Below are positions 50,161 through 59,259 of a stretch of DNA of 64,000 nucleotides, piece after piece; within the stretch, counting starts at the first letter, position 1, and every line of letters starts with the position of its first letter. The translations under genes and the position numbers were made by a program. Origin of the DNA: Bordetella sp. LUAb4 (lineage in GTDB: Bacteria; Pseudomonadota; Gammaproteobacteria; Burkholderiales; Burkholderiaceae_B); NCBI RefSeq assembly GCF_021325795.1, contig NZ_JAHPZX010000007.1, positions 213,021-277,020 on the forward strand, given 5' to 3'. The notes under the pieces are model-generated. The model had not been told where the DNA came from and did not search any database. It worked only from the letters and a program-made list of their open reading frames with translations.

Positions 50161-50205
50161 GCCAAGCCAAGCCAAGCCAAGCCAAGCCAAGCCAAGCCAA
50201 GCCAA
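50161..50205. repeat. Nine tandem GCCAA pentanucleotides between divergent permease and tsaD genes
   Basis: Nine perfect copies of GCCAA are followed by GCCGG. The tract ends 42 bases before the tsaD ATG and lies about 155 bases upstream of the permease start, within the 242-bp divergent promoter region. As a non-triplet tract it would change promoter spacing if it slipped. Confidence 0.92.
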
Positions 50206-50247
50206 GCCGGCCAGCCCTAGCTGCCTCAAGGTAAACTCCCGGCCATC

Positions 50248-51288
50248 ATGATCATTCTCGGCTTTGAAAGCTCTTGCGACGAGACCGGCGTGGCGGTGGT
50301 CGACACCCAGCGCGGATTGCTCGCGCACGCCTTGCACACGCAGATCGCCATGCACCAGGCCTATGGCGGGGTGGTGCCCGAACTGGCGTCGCGCGATCAC
50401 GTGCGGCGCGTGCTGCCGCTCACGCGCAAGGCCTTGGCCGATGCGGGCCTGACCGTCGCGGACGTCGAAGCCGTGGCCTATACCGCGGGTCCCGGCCTGG
50501 CGGGCGCGTTGCTGGTGGGCGCCAGCGTGGCCCAGGCCTTCGCCTGGGCGCGCGACCTGCCGGCGATTCCCATACATCATCTGGAAGGCCATCTGCTGTC
50601 GCCGCTGCTGGCCGACCCGCGTCCCGAGTTTCCTTTCGTGGCGCTGCTGGTATCGGGTGGCCATACCCAGTTGATGCGGGTCGACGGCGTGGGCCGCTAC
50701 GAGCTGCTGGGCGAAACGCTGGATGACGCCGCCGGCGAGGCCTTCGACAAATCGGCCAAATTGCTGGGCCTGGGCTATCCGGGCGGCCCCGCCCTGGCGG
50801 CGATGGCGGAAAAGGGCGATGCCAGCCGCTTCGAGCTGCCGCGCCCCATGCTGCACAGCGGCGATCTGGATTTCAGCTTCAGCGGCTTGAAGACGGCGGT
50901 ACTGACCCGGGTCAAGGCCGCCGAAAAAGACGGTGGCAGCCTGGACGAGCAGGCGCGCGCCGATCTGTCGGCCGCCACGCAGGCCGCCATCGTGGACGTG
51001 CTGGCGGCCAAGGCGGAAAAAGCCCTGAAGCAGACCGGCTTGAAGCGCTTGGTGGTGGCCGGCGGAGTAGGGGCCAACAAGCGCCTGCGCGCGCGGCTGG
51101 CACAATCGCTGCCGCGCTTGAAGGCGCAGGCTTACTTCCCGCCTTTGGAGCTATGTACCGACAACGGCGCCATGATCGCCTTCGCTGCCGGCGAGCGGGT
51201 CAAGGCGGGCCTGGTCACGCTGCGGCGCGACGAACATGCGTTCACCGTGCGCCCGCGTTGGGATCTGGCCGACGTCTCGGCAACCTGA
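50248..51288 (+). CDS. tsaD: tRNA N6-threonylcarbamoyladenosine transferase subunit
   Basis: This 346-residue universal enzyme opens with [17 protein letters not shown], followed by the metal motif [12 protein letters not shown] (His at about 110 and 114), [27 protein letters not shown] and the late [12 protein letters not shown]. It transfers the threonylcarbamoyl group to A37 of ANN-decoding tRNAs with TsaB/TsaE. Length is normal. It is a single gene convergent with plsY. Its upstream region holds the GCCAA tract, so its promoter may be sensitive to repeat number. Confidence 0.96.
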   Translation: MIILGFESSCDETGVAVVDTQRGLLAHALHTQIAMHQAYGGVVPELASRDHVRRVLPLTRKALADAGLTVADVEAVAYTAGPGLAGALLVGASVAQAFAWARDLPAIPIHHLEGHLLSPLLADPRPEFPFVALLVSGGHTQLMRVDGVGRYELLGETLDDAAGEAFDKSAKLLGLGYPGGPALAAMAEKGDASRFELPRPMLHSGDLDFSFSGLKTAVLTRVKAAEKDGGSLDEQARADLSAATQAAIVDVLAAKAEKALKQTGLKRLVVAGGVGANKRLRARLAQSLPRLKAQAYFPPLELCTDNGAMIAFAAGERVKAGLVTLRRDEHAFTVRPRWDLADVSAT

Positions 51289-51320
51289 GATCCTGGGGGA
51301 TTCCCCTGAGTGGCCCGCAA

Positions 51321-51392
51321 GCCCTTAAGTTGCTCTTTAAGTAGCCCTTCAAGTAGCCCTTAAGTTACCCCTTGAGCTGCCTCTCAAGTCGC
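51321..51392. repeat. Six imperfect 11-12 bp repeats at the plsY 3' end
   Basis: Read on the minus strand, the words ACTTGAGAGGC, CTCAAGGGGTA, ACTTAAGGGCT and ACTTGAAGGGCT recur every 11-12 bases, starting at the plsY stop codon itself (TGA 51386-51384). The array fills the junction with the convergent tsaD gene. It resembles the array at the lacI-type stop in position and style, with unrelated sequence. Confidence 0.75.
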
Positions 51393-52031
51393 CTTCTTCT
51401 TGCTGCCTATGCGCGATTCCGTGCCGTTCAGCAGACGCGTGATGTTGGCGCGGTGCCGCACGATCAGCAGCAGCACGATGATGACGAGGGCCACGGTCAG
51501 CGGCGCCTGGGCATACCAGGCCAGGCCGCTGCCGAAGATGTAATAGAAGGGCGCGAAGACCGCCGCGGCCAGCGCGGCCAGGGACGAATAGCGGAAGCAC
51601 ACCGCCACGATCAGCCAGGTTGCCACGACGGCCAGGGCCAGCCAGGGCTCTATCGCCAGTATCACGCCCAGCGCGGTGGCCACGCCCTTGCCGCCGCGAA
51701 AGCGCAAGAACAGGGGAAACAAATGCCCCAGGAATACCGCCAGGGCCACCAGCGCCACCACGTTCCAGGACAGCGACGGCGTGCCCAGGCGCTGGGCCAG
51801 CCACACCGCGAACCAGCCTTTGGCGGCGTCACCCAGCAGTGTCAGCGCCGCAGCCAGCTTGCTGCCGGAGCGCAGCACATTGGTGGCGCCCGGGTTGCCG
51901 GAGCCATAGCTACGCGGATCCTTCAGTCCCATCAGCTTGCTTACCACGACCGCGAAGGGGATGGACCCGATCACATAAGCCAGTACGACCAGGCCCAGGC
52001 TGAACAAGATGGAATGAGGTTCCTGCACCAT
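51384..52031 (-). CDS. plsY: Glycerol-3-phosphate acyltransferase
   Basis: This 215-residue membrane enzyme transfers acyl groups from acyl-phosphate to glycerol-3-phosphate. It has the PlsY motifs [61 protein letters not shown] and about five hydrophobic helices. The C-terminus ends in basic residues (GSKKKAT), normal for the family. The stop codon marks the beginning of the short tandem array described separately. It is convergent with tsaD and divergent from surE. Confidence 0.95.
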   Translation of the reverse strand: MVQEPHSILFSLGLVVLAYVIGSIPFAVVVSKLMGLKDPRSYGSGNPGATNVLRSGSKLAAALTLLGDAAKGWFAVWLAQRLGTPSLSWNVVALVALAVFLGHLFPLFLRFRGGKGVATALGVILAIEPWLALAVVATWLIVAVCFRYSSLAALAAAVFAPFYYIFGSGLAWYAQAPLTVALVIIVLLLIVRHRANITRLLNGTESRIGSKKKAT

Positions 52032-52168
52032 GACTATGTTTCCGTTGGGACGACAGCCGCGGATTCTACTACCTCAATCACCCGGTTCACCTATTCAAGC
52101 CGGCGCCGTCCAGACGCAGCGGGTACAATTCGACGCGCTCCGGCGCTTTATTTTCTTTTGGAAGCACA

Positions 52169-52930
52169 ATGCGGATTCTCGTATCCAACGACGACGGTTA
52201 TACGGCGCCCGGCTTGGTGGCGCTGGTCGAGGCGTTGCGGGGACTGGGCGAATTGACGGTGGTGGCACCGGAGGTCAATCACAGCGGCGCGTCCAATTCC
52301 TTGACGCTGAACCGGCCCCTCTCCGTGCGCGAAGCGGCCAACGGCTACCTGTACGTCAACGGCACGCCCTCGGATTGCGTCCACGTCGCCCTGACGGGTG
52401 GCCTGGTGAACGCGCGTCCGGACCTGGTCGTGTCCGGCATCAACAACGGCGCGAACATGGGTGACGACACCCTGTATTCCGGCACCGTCGCCGCGGCGAC
52501 CGAAGGCTATCTGTTCGGCATTCCCGCCATCGCCTTTTCGCTGGCGGAAAAAGGCTGGGAAAACCTGGACGCGGCCGCCGCCATGGCACGCCGGGTAGTC
52601 GAGCACCAGATCGCGCAGCCCTTGGCGGCGCCGGTGCTGTTGAACGTCAATTTTCCCAATCGGCCCCTGGAGGCCATGACCGGCTGGTCCGTCACCCGCC
52701 TGGGCAAGCGCCACCCGTCCGAGCCGGTGGTCCGCACCACGACGCCATTCGGCGACCCTATCTACTGGATAGGCCCGGCCGGCGCCGCCGCTGACGCGAC
52801 ACCCGGCACCGACTTCCATGCCGTCGCCGAAGGCAAGGTTTCCATCACCCCCTTGCGCCTGGATCTTACCCACCAGGGCCAACTCGACCCGGTGCGTGCC
52901 TGGGCGGAGCCGCTATGCGCAAGCCGGTGA
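52169..52930 (+). CDS. surE: 5'/3'-nucleotidase SurE
   Basis: This 253-residue metal-dependent nucleotidase has [12 protein letters not shown] at the N-terminus (Asp8, Asp9 metal ligands), [36 protein letters not shown] and the family length. It dephosphorylates nucleoside monophosphates and acts in stationary-phase survival. GGAAG stands before the ATG. The 3' end overlaps pcm by 16 bp, and the block continues to nlpD, the conserved proteobacterial order. Confidence 0.96.
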   Translation: MRILVSNDDGYTAPGLVALVEALRGLGELTVVAPEVNHSGASNSLTLNRPLSVREAANGYLYVNGTPSDCVHVALTGGLVNARPDLVVSGINNGANMGDDTLYSGTVAAATEGYLFGIPAIAFSLAEKGWENLDAAAAMARRVVEHQIAQPLAAPVLLNVNFPNRPLEAMTGWSVTRLGKRHPSEPVVRTTTPFGDPIYWIGPAGAAADATPGTDFHAVAEGKVSITPLRLDLTHQGQLDPVRAWAEPLCASR

Positions 52931-53757
52931 ACCCGCCAACGACTTCCCATGCCGATCCGGCGCGCACACGTGGCAGTGCCTATGGCTCGACGCCGGGCAT
53001 GCACGGGCAGGCGCCCAAGGGCGTGACGGCGGCCAACAGCAATACGCGTATTTCTTCCGCCACGTTGCAGCGCCCCGTGGCGGCGCCGGTGGCGCGCAGC
53101 GAAGAAAGCAACCTGGGCTTGAATTCCGGTCGCTTGCGGGCGGCCATGGTGCAAAGGCTGCGGGCCCAGGGCATCAGCGACGAGCGCGTGCTGGCCGCCA
53201 TGGAAGCCGTGCCGCGCCATATCTTCGTCGACCAGGCGCTGGCCAGCCGTGCCTACGACGATGCGGCCCTGCCGATCGGCCATTCCCAGACGATTTCCCA
53301 GCCGTGGGTGGTGGCGCGCATGATCGCCGCCGTCTGCGAAGGCAGGGCGCCGACCCGCGTGCTGGAAGTGGGAGCCGGCTGCGGCTACCAGGCGGCCGTG
53401 CTGTCGCACATCGTGCGGGACGTCTACGCCATTGAAAGAATACGCGGACTTTTTGATTTGGCGCGCGATCATCTGCGATCCCTGCGCCTGAATACCCGAG
53501 TGCGGTTAACGTATGGCGACGGCATGTTGGGGCTGCCTAATTCGGCGCCTTTCGATGCTATCGTTGTGGCCGCCGCGGGCATCGCCATCCCGCAAGCACT
53601 GTTGAATCAATTGGCGCCGGGCGGCCGCCTGATCGCACCGGAAGGCACTTCGAACCAGCGCCTGGTGCTGGTCGAGCGAACCAGCGCGACGGCGTGGAAG
53701 CGTACGGAATTGGAAGCGGTGCGTTTTGTTCCGCTAAGGGCCGGCATACAATCTTGA
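52915..53757 (+). CDS. pcm: Protein-L-isoaspartate O-methyltransferase
   Basis: This 280-residue protein has a catalytic methyltransferase domain covering about residues 70-280: [38 protein letters not shown] (substrate loop), [16 protein letters not shown] (SAM motif I) and [20 protein letters not shown]. It repairs isoaspartyl residues in aged proteins. The first 70 residues are a Ser/Thr/Ala-rich extension not present in the 208-residue E. coli enzyme. Starting at ATG 52915 it overlaps surE by 16 bp. An internal start near the conserved part is possible. Confidence 0.94.
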   Translation: MRKPVNPPTTSHADPARTRGSAYGSTPGMHGQAPKGVTAANSNTRISSATLQRPVAAPVARSEESNLGLNSGRLRAAMVQRLRAQGISDERVLAAMEAVPRHIFVDQALASRAYDDAALPIGHSQTISQPWVVARMIAAVCEGRAPTRVLEVGAGCGYQAAVLSHIVRDVYAIERIRGLFDLARDHLRSLRLNTRVRLTYGDGMLGLPNSAPFDAIVVAAAGIAIPQALLNQLAPGGRLIAPEGTSNQRLVLVERTSATAWKRTELEAVRFVPLRAGIQS

Positions 53758-53774
53758 GCAACCAGGAGAATCAT

Positions 53775-54695
53775 ATGCTCAACGGGCAGTTGTCACTGAC
53801 CGGAATCAGTCATTTTGCAGGGGCCGACGCTATTGCGCGCCTGCAACGTAGCGTCATCTTTGCGGGCTTGCTGGGATGCGTCCTGCTTGCCGGTTGTACG
53901 ACCGGCCCGCGTGCACCCGTGGTCGACTTGACCAATGCACCGCCCACGCCAGCCAGCGGCAGCGCGACCGGTGGCACGTATGTCGTCAAGCCTGGCGACA
54001 CGCTATACAAGATTGCCCGCAGCAACGGTGTCGACGTGGACACGCTCAAGCGCTGGAATGGCATGAGCGACTCCAATGTGCTGTCCGTGGGCCAGGTGCT
54101 CAAGCTGTCCGCGCCCGCCGCCGGCAGCGCCGCCGCGCCGGTGGGGTCGCGTCCGGTCGCCAAGCCCTCTGAGCAAAGCACGGAGCCGGTGCCGCTGCCG
54201 CCGCCTGGCGAGCCGGGCACGCCAACGGTGCCCCCCGCGACGCCGCCCGAAACGACGCCATCGACCACCCCGACGGCGCCGCCGCCGGCCGTGGCCGAAA
54301 CGCCCAAGGTGGCGCGCGCGCCTGACGCCGGGGTCATCAACTGGGCCTGGCCGGCCAATGGCCAACTGATCCAGACCTTCAACACCAACACCAAGGGCAT
54401 CGACATAGGCGGCAGCGCCGGCGATCCCGTGACGGCGGCGGCTGACGGCAAGGTGATGTACAGCGGCAACGGTGTGCGTGGCCTGGGCAACCTGATAATC
54501 ATCAACCACAACAACGGTTTCATCACGGCTTACGCCCACAACCGTGCCTTGCTGGTGAAGACCGGCCAGGAGGTCAAGCGTGGCACCAAGGTGGCGGAAA
54601 TCGGCCAGACCGACGCTGCTTCGCCGCGCCTGCACTTCGAGATCCGGCGCCAGGGTACGCCGGTCGATCCCTTGCAATACCTGCCGCAGCGATGA
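53775..54695 (+). CDS. nlpD: NlpD-type lipoprotein, LysM plus degenerate M23 domain
   Basis: This 306-residue outer-membrane lipoprotein activates the amidase AmiC during division. ATG 53775 has AGGAG eight bases upstream. A signal peptide ends in a lipobox LLAGC with Cys41. A LysM domain (TYVVKPGDTLYKIARSNGVD, about 66-110) follows, then a Pro/Thr-rich linker and a C-terminal LytM/M23 domain (about 210-300). The first zinc histidine expected in active LytM is absent (KGIDIGGSAGD), while LHFEIR remains, so it is an activator and not an active peptidase. The stop overlaps the next gene by ATGA. rpoS, which often follows nlpD, is not here. Confidence 0.94.
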   Translation: MLNGQLSLTGISHFAGADAIARLQRSVIFAGLLGCVLLAGCTTGPRAPVVDLTNAPPTPASGSATGGTYVVKPGDTLYKIARSNGVDVDTLKRWNGMSDSNVLSVGQVLKLSAPAAGSAAAPVGSRPVAKPSEQSTEPVPLPPPGEPGTPTVPPATPPETTPSTTPTAPPPAVAETPKVARAPDAGVINWAWPANGQLIQTFNTNTKGIDIGGSAGDPVTAAADGKVMYSGNGVRGLGNLIIINHNNGFITAYAHNRALLVKTGQEVKRGTKVAEIGQTDAASPRLHFEIRRQGTPVDPLQYLPQR

Positions 54696-55471
54696 CGCCG
54701 ACGCTGGTGTTCGACCTGGAGACCCTGCCGGACGTGCAGGGTCTGCGCAAGCTCAATGGCTGGGGACCCGAGGTCCCGGATCTGGAAGTGGCGGAGCGCG
54801 CTTTCGCCGCGCGGCGCGAGGCCACCGGCAGCGATTTCCTGCCGCTGCATTTGCAGCAGATCGCCGTGATCGGCTGTGTGTTCCGTGACGAGCAGGGCTT
54901 TCGCGTGCGTACGCTGGGCAATGCGGACGACACCGAGCCGGCCTTGCTGGCGCAGTTCTTCAAGACCATCGAACGCTATACGCCCAAGCTGGTGAGCTGG
55001 AACGGTTCCGGCTTCGACCTGCCGGTGCTGCACTACCGCAGCCTGATCCACGGCGTGCCCGCCCCCCGCTATTGGGACCAGGGCGAGGACGACCGCGAGT
55101 TCAAGTTCAACAACTACATCGGCCGCTATCACACGCGCCATGTCGACTTGATGGACGTGCTGGCCAAGTACAACGGCCGCGCCAATGCGCCGTTGGATCA
55201 ACTGGCCAAGCTTTGCGGCTTTCCCGGCAAGCTGGGCATGGATGGCGGCAAGGTATGGGAATCGTGGTGCCAGGGGGGGGCCGACGACGTGCGCGCTTAT
55301 TGCGAGACCGACGTCGTCAATACCTGGCTGGTGTATTGCCGCTGGCGCTTCCTGCGCGGTGAGCTGGATCGCGTCTCGTACGACGAGGAAATCGCGCTGG
55401 TGCGCGAATCGCTGGCCAATAATCCGGCGCCGCATTGGCGCGAATATCTGGCGGCTTGGGACGCGGAATGA
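54692..55471 (+). CDS. 3'-5' exonuclease related to DNA polymerase B proofreading domains
   Basis: This 259-residue DnaQ-like nuclease has LVFDLETLPD (Asp8, Glu10, Exo I), KLVSWNGSGFDLPVLHYR (Exo II) and DDVRAYCETDVVNTWLVY (Exo III), as in the predicted PolB-associated 3'-5' exonuclease family. ADAPLDQ-type core residues (RANAPLDQLAKLCGFPGK) are also typical. It overlaps nlpD by 4 bp, so it is translated with the surE-pcm-nlpD block. It probably trims DNA or RNA 3' ends; the precise substrate is unknown. Confidence 0.9.
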   Translation: MTPTLVFDLETLPDVQGLRKLNGWGPEVPDLEVAERAFAARREATGSDFLPLHLQQIAVIGCVFRDEQGFRVRTLGNADDTEPALLAQFFKTIERYTPKLVSWNGSGFDLPVLHYRSLIHGVPAPRYWDQGEDDREFKFNNYIGRYHTRHVDLMDVLAKYNGRANAPLDQLAKLCGFPGKLGMDGGKVWESWCQGGADDVRAYCETDVVNTWLVYCRWRFLRGELDRVSYDEEIALVRESLANNPAPHWREYLAAWDAE

Positions 55472-55605
55472 GGAGGGATTGCGGAGTCGGGACGAAAACC
55501 CCCATTTCGCAACCGACTGAAATAATCCTCCTCGGATAAGAAACCAACTCGTAATCAAGCAGGGCAGACAATGGTCTCGCGTTAACACTCCCCAGGAGAC
55601 CAAAC

Positions 55606-56265
55606 ATGTCCCGTTTCGCACTTCGTCCCATCATCGCTGGCCTGTCCTTGACCCTTGCTGCCGGCGCCTTGTCCGGCACGGCCCTGGCTGCCGCCGCCAC
55701 TGATGCTTCCACTGCCGCCCCCGCGGCCACGGCTCCTGCCGACGGTTCGCATGCCGGCCGCCCCGGTAAGGGCCCGCAAGCCGGCCCCGGCGACCATCGC
55801 CGCTGGGAAGGCATGCGCGATTCGCTGATGATTCCCGGCCTGGGTCCCATCGGCAAGAAGGAAGTCGACCAGCTGAAGTTGAACACGCAGCAGCAAGGCC
55901 TGTTCAAGACCGCCCAGGACGCCCAGCGCGACCTCGGCAAGTCCATGCACGAAGCTGGCCGCGCGCGCCACAAGCTGCTGGATGACCAGATCAATAGCGG
56001 CAAACTGGACCCGCACGCGCTGATGGACCAGGAAGGCAAGAGCCGTCAACAGTTCGAAGGCCAGGTCGACCAGGTCAAGCAGAAGTGGCTGGCGGTCTGG
56101 GATAGCTTGAGCGAGGGCCAACGCGGCCAGGTGACCCAGTTCGTCAAGCAGCGCCAGGCGCGTTGGGAAGCCGCCCGCCAGGAACATCGCCGCGGTCCCG
56201 ACGGTCACCGTCCGCCGCCCCCGCCCGCGGGTGCGCCGGCGCCGGCTGACAAGCCGGCGGGTTGA
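55606..56265 (+). CDS. Spy/CpxP-like periplasmic protein
   Basis: This 219-residue protein has a clear signal peptide (hydrophobic stretch to about residue 28, cleavage near ALA-AA). The mature protein is almost entirely helical and charged, with LTxxQ-like motifs LNTQQQ (about residue 92) and LSEGQRGQ (about residue 168), as in Spy/CpxP periplasmic chaperones and stress proteins. Ala/Thr/Pro-rich low-complexity stretches flank the helical part, including a proline-rich C-terminus. AGGAG precedes ATG 55606. It is monocistronic; the stop is followed by the AGCC array and a strong terminator. The function is inferred from the fold only. Confidence 0.75.
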   Translation: MSRFALRPIIAGLSLTLAAGALSGTALAAAATDASTAAPAATAPADGSHAGRPGKGPQAGPGDHRRWEGMRDSLMIPGLGPIGKKEVDQLKLNTQQQGLFKTAQDAQRDLGKSMHEAGRARHKLLDDQINSGKLDPHALMDQEGKSRQQFEGQVDQVKQKWLAVWDSLSEGQRGQVTQFVKQRQARWEAARQEHRRGPDGHRPPPPPAGAPAPADKPAG

Positions 56266-56297
56266 TCCGCTGACGCCGCGCCAGGCTTGGCTGGCAG

Positions 56298-56391
<94 letters not shown>

Positions 56392-56427
56392 TTCGGCGCG
56401 GCGGCATCGCGCTTCATGACTTCAAAG

Positions 56428-56460
56428 TGCCCGATCCGGTTCACCGGATCGGGCATTTCT
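56428..56460 (+). terminator. Rho-independent terminator after the Spy-like gene
   Basis: A perfect 12-bp stem (TGCCCGATCCGG at 56428-56439 with CCGGATCGGGCA at 56444-56455) and a TTCA loop are followed by TTTCTTC. It ends the Spy-like transcript beyond the AGCC tract. Confidence 0.9.
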
Positions 56461-56500
56461 TCATTTCTGTGCGTGAAACGATGACGATGCACGCCGATCG

Positions 56501-56515
56501 GCACCAAAACGGTGC
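56501..56515. promoter_or_regulatory. Probable NtrC-binding site upstream of the TorF-type porin
   Basis: GCACCAAAACGGTGC is an inverted repeat GCACC, five bases, GGTGC, matching the core of the known NtrC consensus. Its centre lies about 75 bases upstream of the transcription start predicted from the sigma-54 element. Confidence 0.7.
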
Positions 56516-56555
56516 GCTCTGAATAGTTTGGATAGATTCTTTACCTGGTGAAAAG

Positions 56556-56574
56556 TTGGCATGGATCGTGCTTT
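56556..56574 (+). promoter_or_regulatory. Probable sigma-54 promoter of the TorF-type porin gene
   Basis: TTGGCATGGATCGTGCTTT contains the invariant GG (56558-56559) and GC (56570-56571) ten bases apart, close to consensus TGGCACG-N4-TTGC. With the NtrC-like site upstream it forms a complete nitrogen-controlled promoter. The leader to ATG 56737 would be about 155 bases. Confidence 0.7.
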
Positions 56575-56736
56575 GAAAGGAGTAGGGCCAGCCGGGTCCG
56601 ACATTTTCCAGAGGAGGGAAAAATGTTGCGAAGGACCTGCCTGGCTTGTACGGCAATTTCCAAGCATGTGACGGGAGGCGGTTTTGAGTCCACCCGTCTC
56701 CAAAGTCTCACCTTGTCTAACACCAGGATCCGAACC

Positions 56737-57495
56737 ATGAAGAAGACGCTGCTCGCTGTACCCTTTGCCTTGGCCGCATGCGTGGCTGCCGTGCCCGCCA
56801 TCGCCGCGGAAGCCACCGACCTGGGCGCCGGCTTTTCCCTGAGCGGCAATGCCACGCTGACGAACGACTACCGTTTCCGCGGCTATTCGCAAACCGACTT
56901 TCGCCCCGCCGCCCAACTGGGCCTGGACCTGACTCATTCGTCCGGTTTCTACCTGGGCAACTGGAACTCCAATGTGTCCGATTCCGTTTACACCGACGGC
57001 AATCTGGAAATGGATTTCTACGGCGGCTGGAAAGGCGACGTCGGTAATGGCTTCGGCCTGGATGTCGGTGCGCTGCACTACTACTATCCCGGCTCCAGTT
57101 CCCCCAAGGGCGGCAACTACAACAACACGGATATCTATATTGGCGGCAGCTACGCCAATTATTCGTTGAAGTACTCCTATACCCCGGGCGACTTCTTCAG
57201 CACGCCGAACTCCAAGGGCACCTGGTACCTGGATGCGTCGGCCACTTTCGACCTGGGCGACGGTTGGGGCCTGCTGGGCCACGTCGGCTATCAGAAGCTG
57301 AAGAACGCCACCGATACCGATGGCGATGACCTGGGCCATTACGTCGACTACAAGCTGGGCGTGACCAAGGACGTCAAGGGCTGGGTGTTTGGCCTGGCCG
57401 CGGTGGGGGCGTCCAAGGACAATTGGTACAACACCAAGAACGGCCATCCTGCTGGACGCCTGGGCCTGCTGGCTTCGATCCAGCGCACTTTCTAA
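56737..57495 (+). CDS. TorF-family putative outer-membrane porin
   Basis: This 252-residue protein has a signal peptide (MKKTLLAVPFALAACVAAVP, cleavage near AIA-AE at residue 26). The mature part is a beta-barrel of alternating hydrophobic residues and aromatic girdles (NDYRFRGYSQTDFRPAAQLG, YLGNWNSNVSD), ending in a C-terminal Phe (IQRTF), as required for outer-membrane insertion. It matches the TIGR02001/TorF family, often found with nitrogen-regulation genes. ATG 56737 was chosen for the signal peptide; an upstream in-frame start lies in the leader. A NtrC-like site and sigma-54 promoter stand upstream, and a strong terminator follows at 57552. Confidence 0.85.
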   Translation: MKKTLLAVPFALAACVAAVPAIAAEATDLGAGFSLSGNATLTNDYRFRGYSQTDFRPAAQLGLDLTHSSGFYLGNWNSNVSDSVYTDGNLEMDFYGGWKGDVGNGFGLDVGALHYYYPGSSSPKGGNYNNTDIYIGGSYANYSLKYSYTPGDFFSTPNSKGTWYLDASATFDLGDGWGLLGHVGYQKLKNATDTDGDDLGHYVDYKLGVTKDVKGWVFGLAAVGASKDNWYNTKNGHPAGRLGLLASIQRTF

Positions 57496-57551
57496 GCGGT
57501 TTGCTTCAAGCGTTTCTCGAGCGGGTCATAGCCCGCCAGCTCCCAAGGGGT

Positions 57552-57586
57552 CAGCGCCCGCCGGTATACGGCGGGCGCTGTCTTTT
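57552..57586 (+). terminator. Rho-independent terminator after the porin gene
   Basis: A perfect 12-bp stem (CAGCGCCCGCCG at 57552-57563 with CGGCGGGCGCTG at 57569-57580) and a GTATA loop are followed by TCTTTT. It separates the porin from rlmD. Confidence 0.9.
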
Positions 57587-57675
57587 GTGGCCTGCGAATG
57601 CGTATCCGCCACAGGATTTGGGGTTCTATTACAATGCCGGCCTGCTTGTGACTGTGTCATGCCTTGGATAGCTTA

Positions 57676-59118
57676 ATGGCCGAAGTTCTCAATATCGAAT
57701 CCCTGGATCTTGAAGCTCGGGGAATCGCCCGCCGCGACGGCAAGGTTTTATTCGTCGAAGGGGCTTTACCCGGTGAACGCGTCACGGTCGAAACCGTGCG
57801 CCGCAAACCGTCTTATGAAATCGCCCGTACGGTCGATGTGCTGCGGCCATCGTCGCAGCGGGTGACACCGCGCTGCCCGCACTTCGGTGTCTGCGGGGGC
57901 TGTGCCATGCAGCATCTGGAGCCTTCGGCCCAGGTGGCGATCAAGCAGCGCTCACTGGAAGATACTTTCTGGCACGTCGGCAAAATGCGCCCGGCCCGTG
58001 TGCTGCCGCCTTTGCATGGTCCTACCTGGGGCTACCGTTTCCGCGCGCGTCTGTCGGTGCGCGTGGTGGCCAAGAAGGGCGGGGTGCTGGTGGGCTTCCA
58101 CGAGCGCAAGAGCAGCTACGTGGCCGACATGCGCGAATGCCATGTGCTGCCGCCGCACGTGGCTGGCCTGCTGTTGCCGCTGCGCGCCATGGTCACCCGC
58201 ATGTCGCAACCGCACCGGATGCCGCAGATCGAGGTGGCGGTGGGGGATGTGGCGACGGTGCTGGTGCTGCGGCACCTGGAACCGCTGACGGACGACGATA
58301 TCGCCATCCTGCGCGAGTTCGCCGCGCATCATGCGGTGCAATGGTGGCTGCAGCCCAAGGGGCCGGATACCTGTCATCCGCTGGAACGTGAGCATGCCGA
58401 TACGCTGGCTTACTCGCTGCCGGAGTTCGGGCTGCGGATGCCGTTCAAGCCTACCGATTTCACGCAGGTGAATCACGCCATCAACCGGGCGCTGATTTCG
58501 CGAGCGCTGACGTTGCTGGAGGTCCAGCCCACGGATCGCGTGGCGGATCTGTTCTGTGGCCTGGGCAACTTCACGCTGCCGTTGGCGACGCTGGCGCGTG
58601 AGGCGGTGGGGGTCGAGGGCAGCAAGGCGCTGACCGATCGCGCGCTGGACGCGGCGCGCCAGCATGGTTTGGGGGCGACGACCAGTTTCTCCACTTTGAA
58701 TCTGTTCGAGGTGGATGTGTCGTGGCTGCGGGGATTGGGTTACTTCGACCGCATGCTGATCGACCCGCCGCGGGAAGGGGCCCATGCGGTGGCCCAGGCC
58801 CTGGCGCTGCTGTCGGTTGATGAACGGCCGCGGCGGATTGTGTATGTGTCCTGTAATCCGGCGACGCTGGCACGCGATGCGGCGATTCTGGTGCACGAGG
58901 GTGGGTATGTGTTGCGTAGCGCGGGGGTGATCAATATGTTCCCGCATACGGGGCACGTGGAGTCCATCGCCGTGTTTGAATCGCTGGATGCGGAGCGGGT
59001 GGAGGCTGCACAGAAGCAGGCCGCGGAGAAGAAGCTGTTGGCTGAGCAATTGCAGGCAGAAGGGGTTGCCGCGGCGGCAGCCGCGGCAGCCGCCGCGACC
59101 GCGGTTGACGCTGCATAG
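57676..59118 (+). CDS. rlmD: 23S rRNA (uracil-1939-C5) methyltransferase
   Basis: This 480-residue RumA/RlmD-type enzyme has an N-terminal TRAM domain (about residues 1-55). The 4Fe-4S ligands are Cys67, Cys73 and Cys76 ([10 protein letters not shown]) and Cys155 (MRECHV). The Rossmann methyltransferase part has [16 protein letters not shown] and the catalytic [14 protein letters not shown] 57676 is used; a TTG four codons earlier is possible. The protein ends in a low-complexity tail of about 35 residues, largely alanine, encoded by GCN-rich repeats after the family's normal C-terminus. Confidence 0.93.
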   Translation: MAEVLNIESLDLEARGIARRDGKVLFVEGALPGERVTVETVRRKPSYEIARTVDVLRPSSQRVTPRCPHFGVCGGCAMQHLEPSAQVAIKQRSLEDTFWHVGKMRPARVLPPLHGPTWGYRFRARLSVRVVAKKGGVLVGFHERKSSYVADMRECHVLPPHVAGLLLPLRAMVTRMSQPHRMPQIEVAVGDVATVLVLRHLEPLTDDDIAILREFAAHHAVQWWLQPKGPDTCHPLEREHADTLAYSLPEFGLRMPFKPTDFTQVNHAINRALISRALTLLEVQPTDRVADLFCGLGNFTLPLATLAREAVGVEGSKALTDRALDAARQHGLGATTSFSTLNLFEVDVSWLRGLGYFDRMLIDPPREGAHAVAQALALLSVDERPRRIVYVSCNPATLARDAAILVHEGGYVLRSAGVINMFPHTGHVESIAVFESLDAERVEAAQKQAAEKKLLAEQLQAEGVAAAAAAAAAATAVDAA

Positions 59119-59174
59119 TCCCATCAATGAATAGGGGCAGGCGTCGGCGCGCCCCAATTTTTTCCGACGACAGC

Positions 59175-59204
59175 AAACAGGCCCGCGCTAGCGGGCCTGT
59201 TTTT
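59175..59204. terminator. Terminator between convergent rlmD and argH
   Basis: A perfect 12-bp stem (AAACAGGCCCGC at 59175-59186 with GCGGGCCTGTTT at 59191-59202) and a GCTA loop are followed by further T residues on the plus strand. The palindrome can serve both directions, although the U-tract is better for rlmD. Confidence 0.88.
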
Positions 59205-59259
59205 ACTTATCGCTGAAGGCGGATTGGCCAAGGGCCAAGCACCAAAGGCTGCCGGACGA

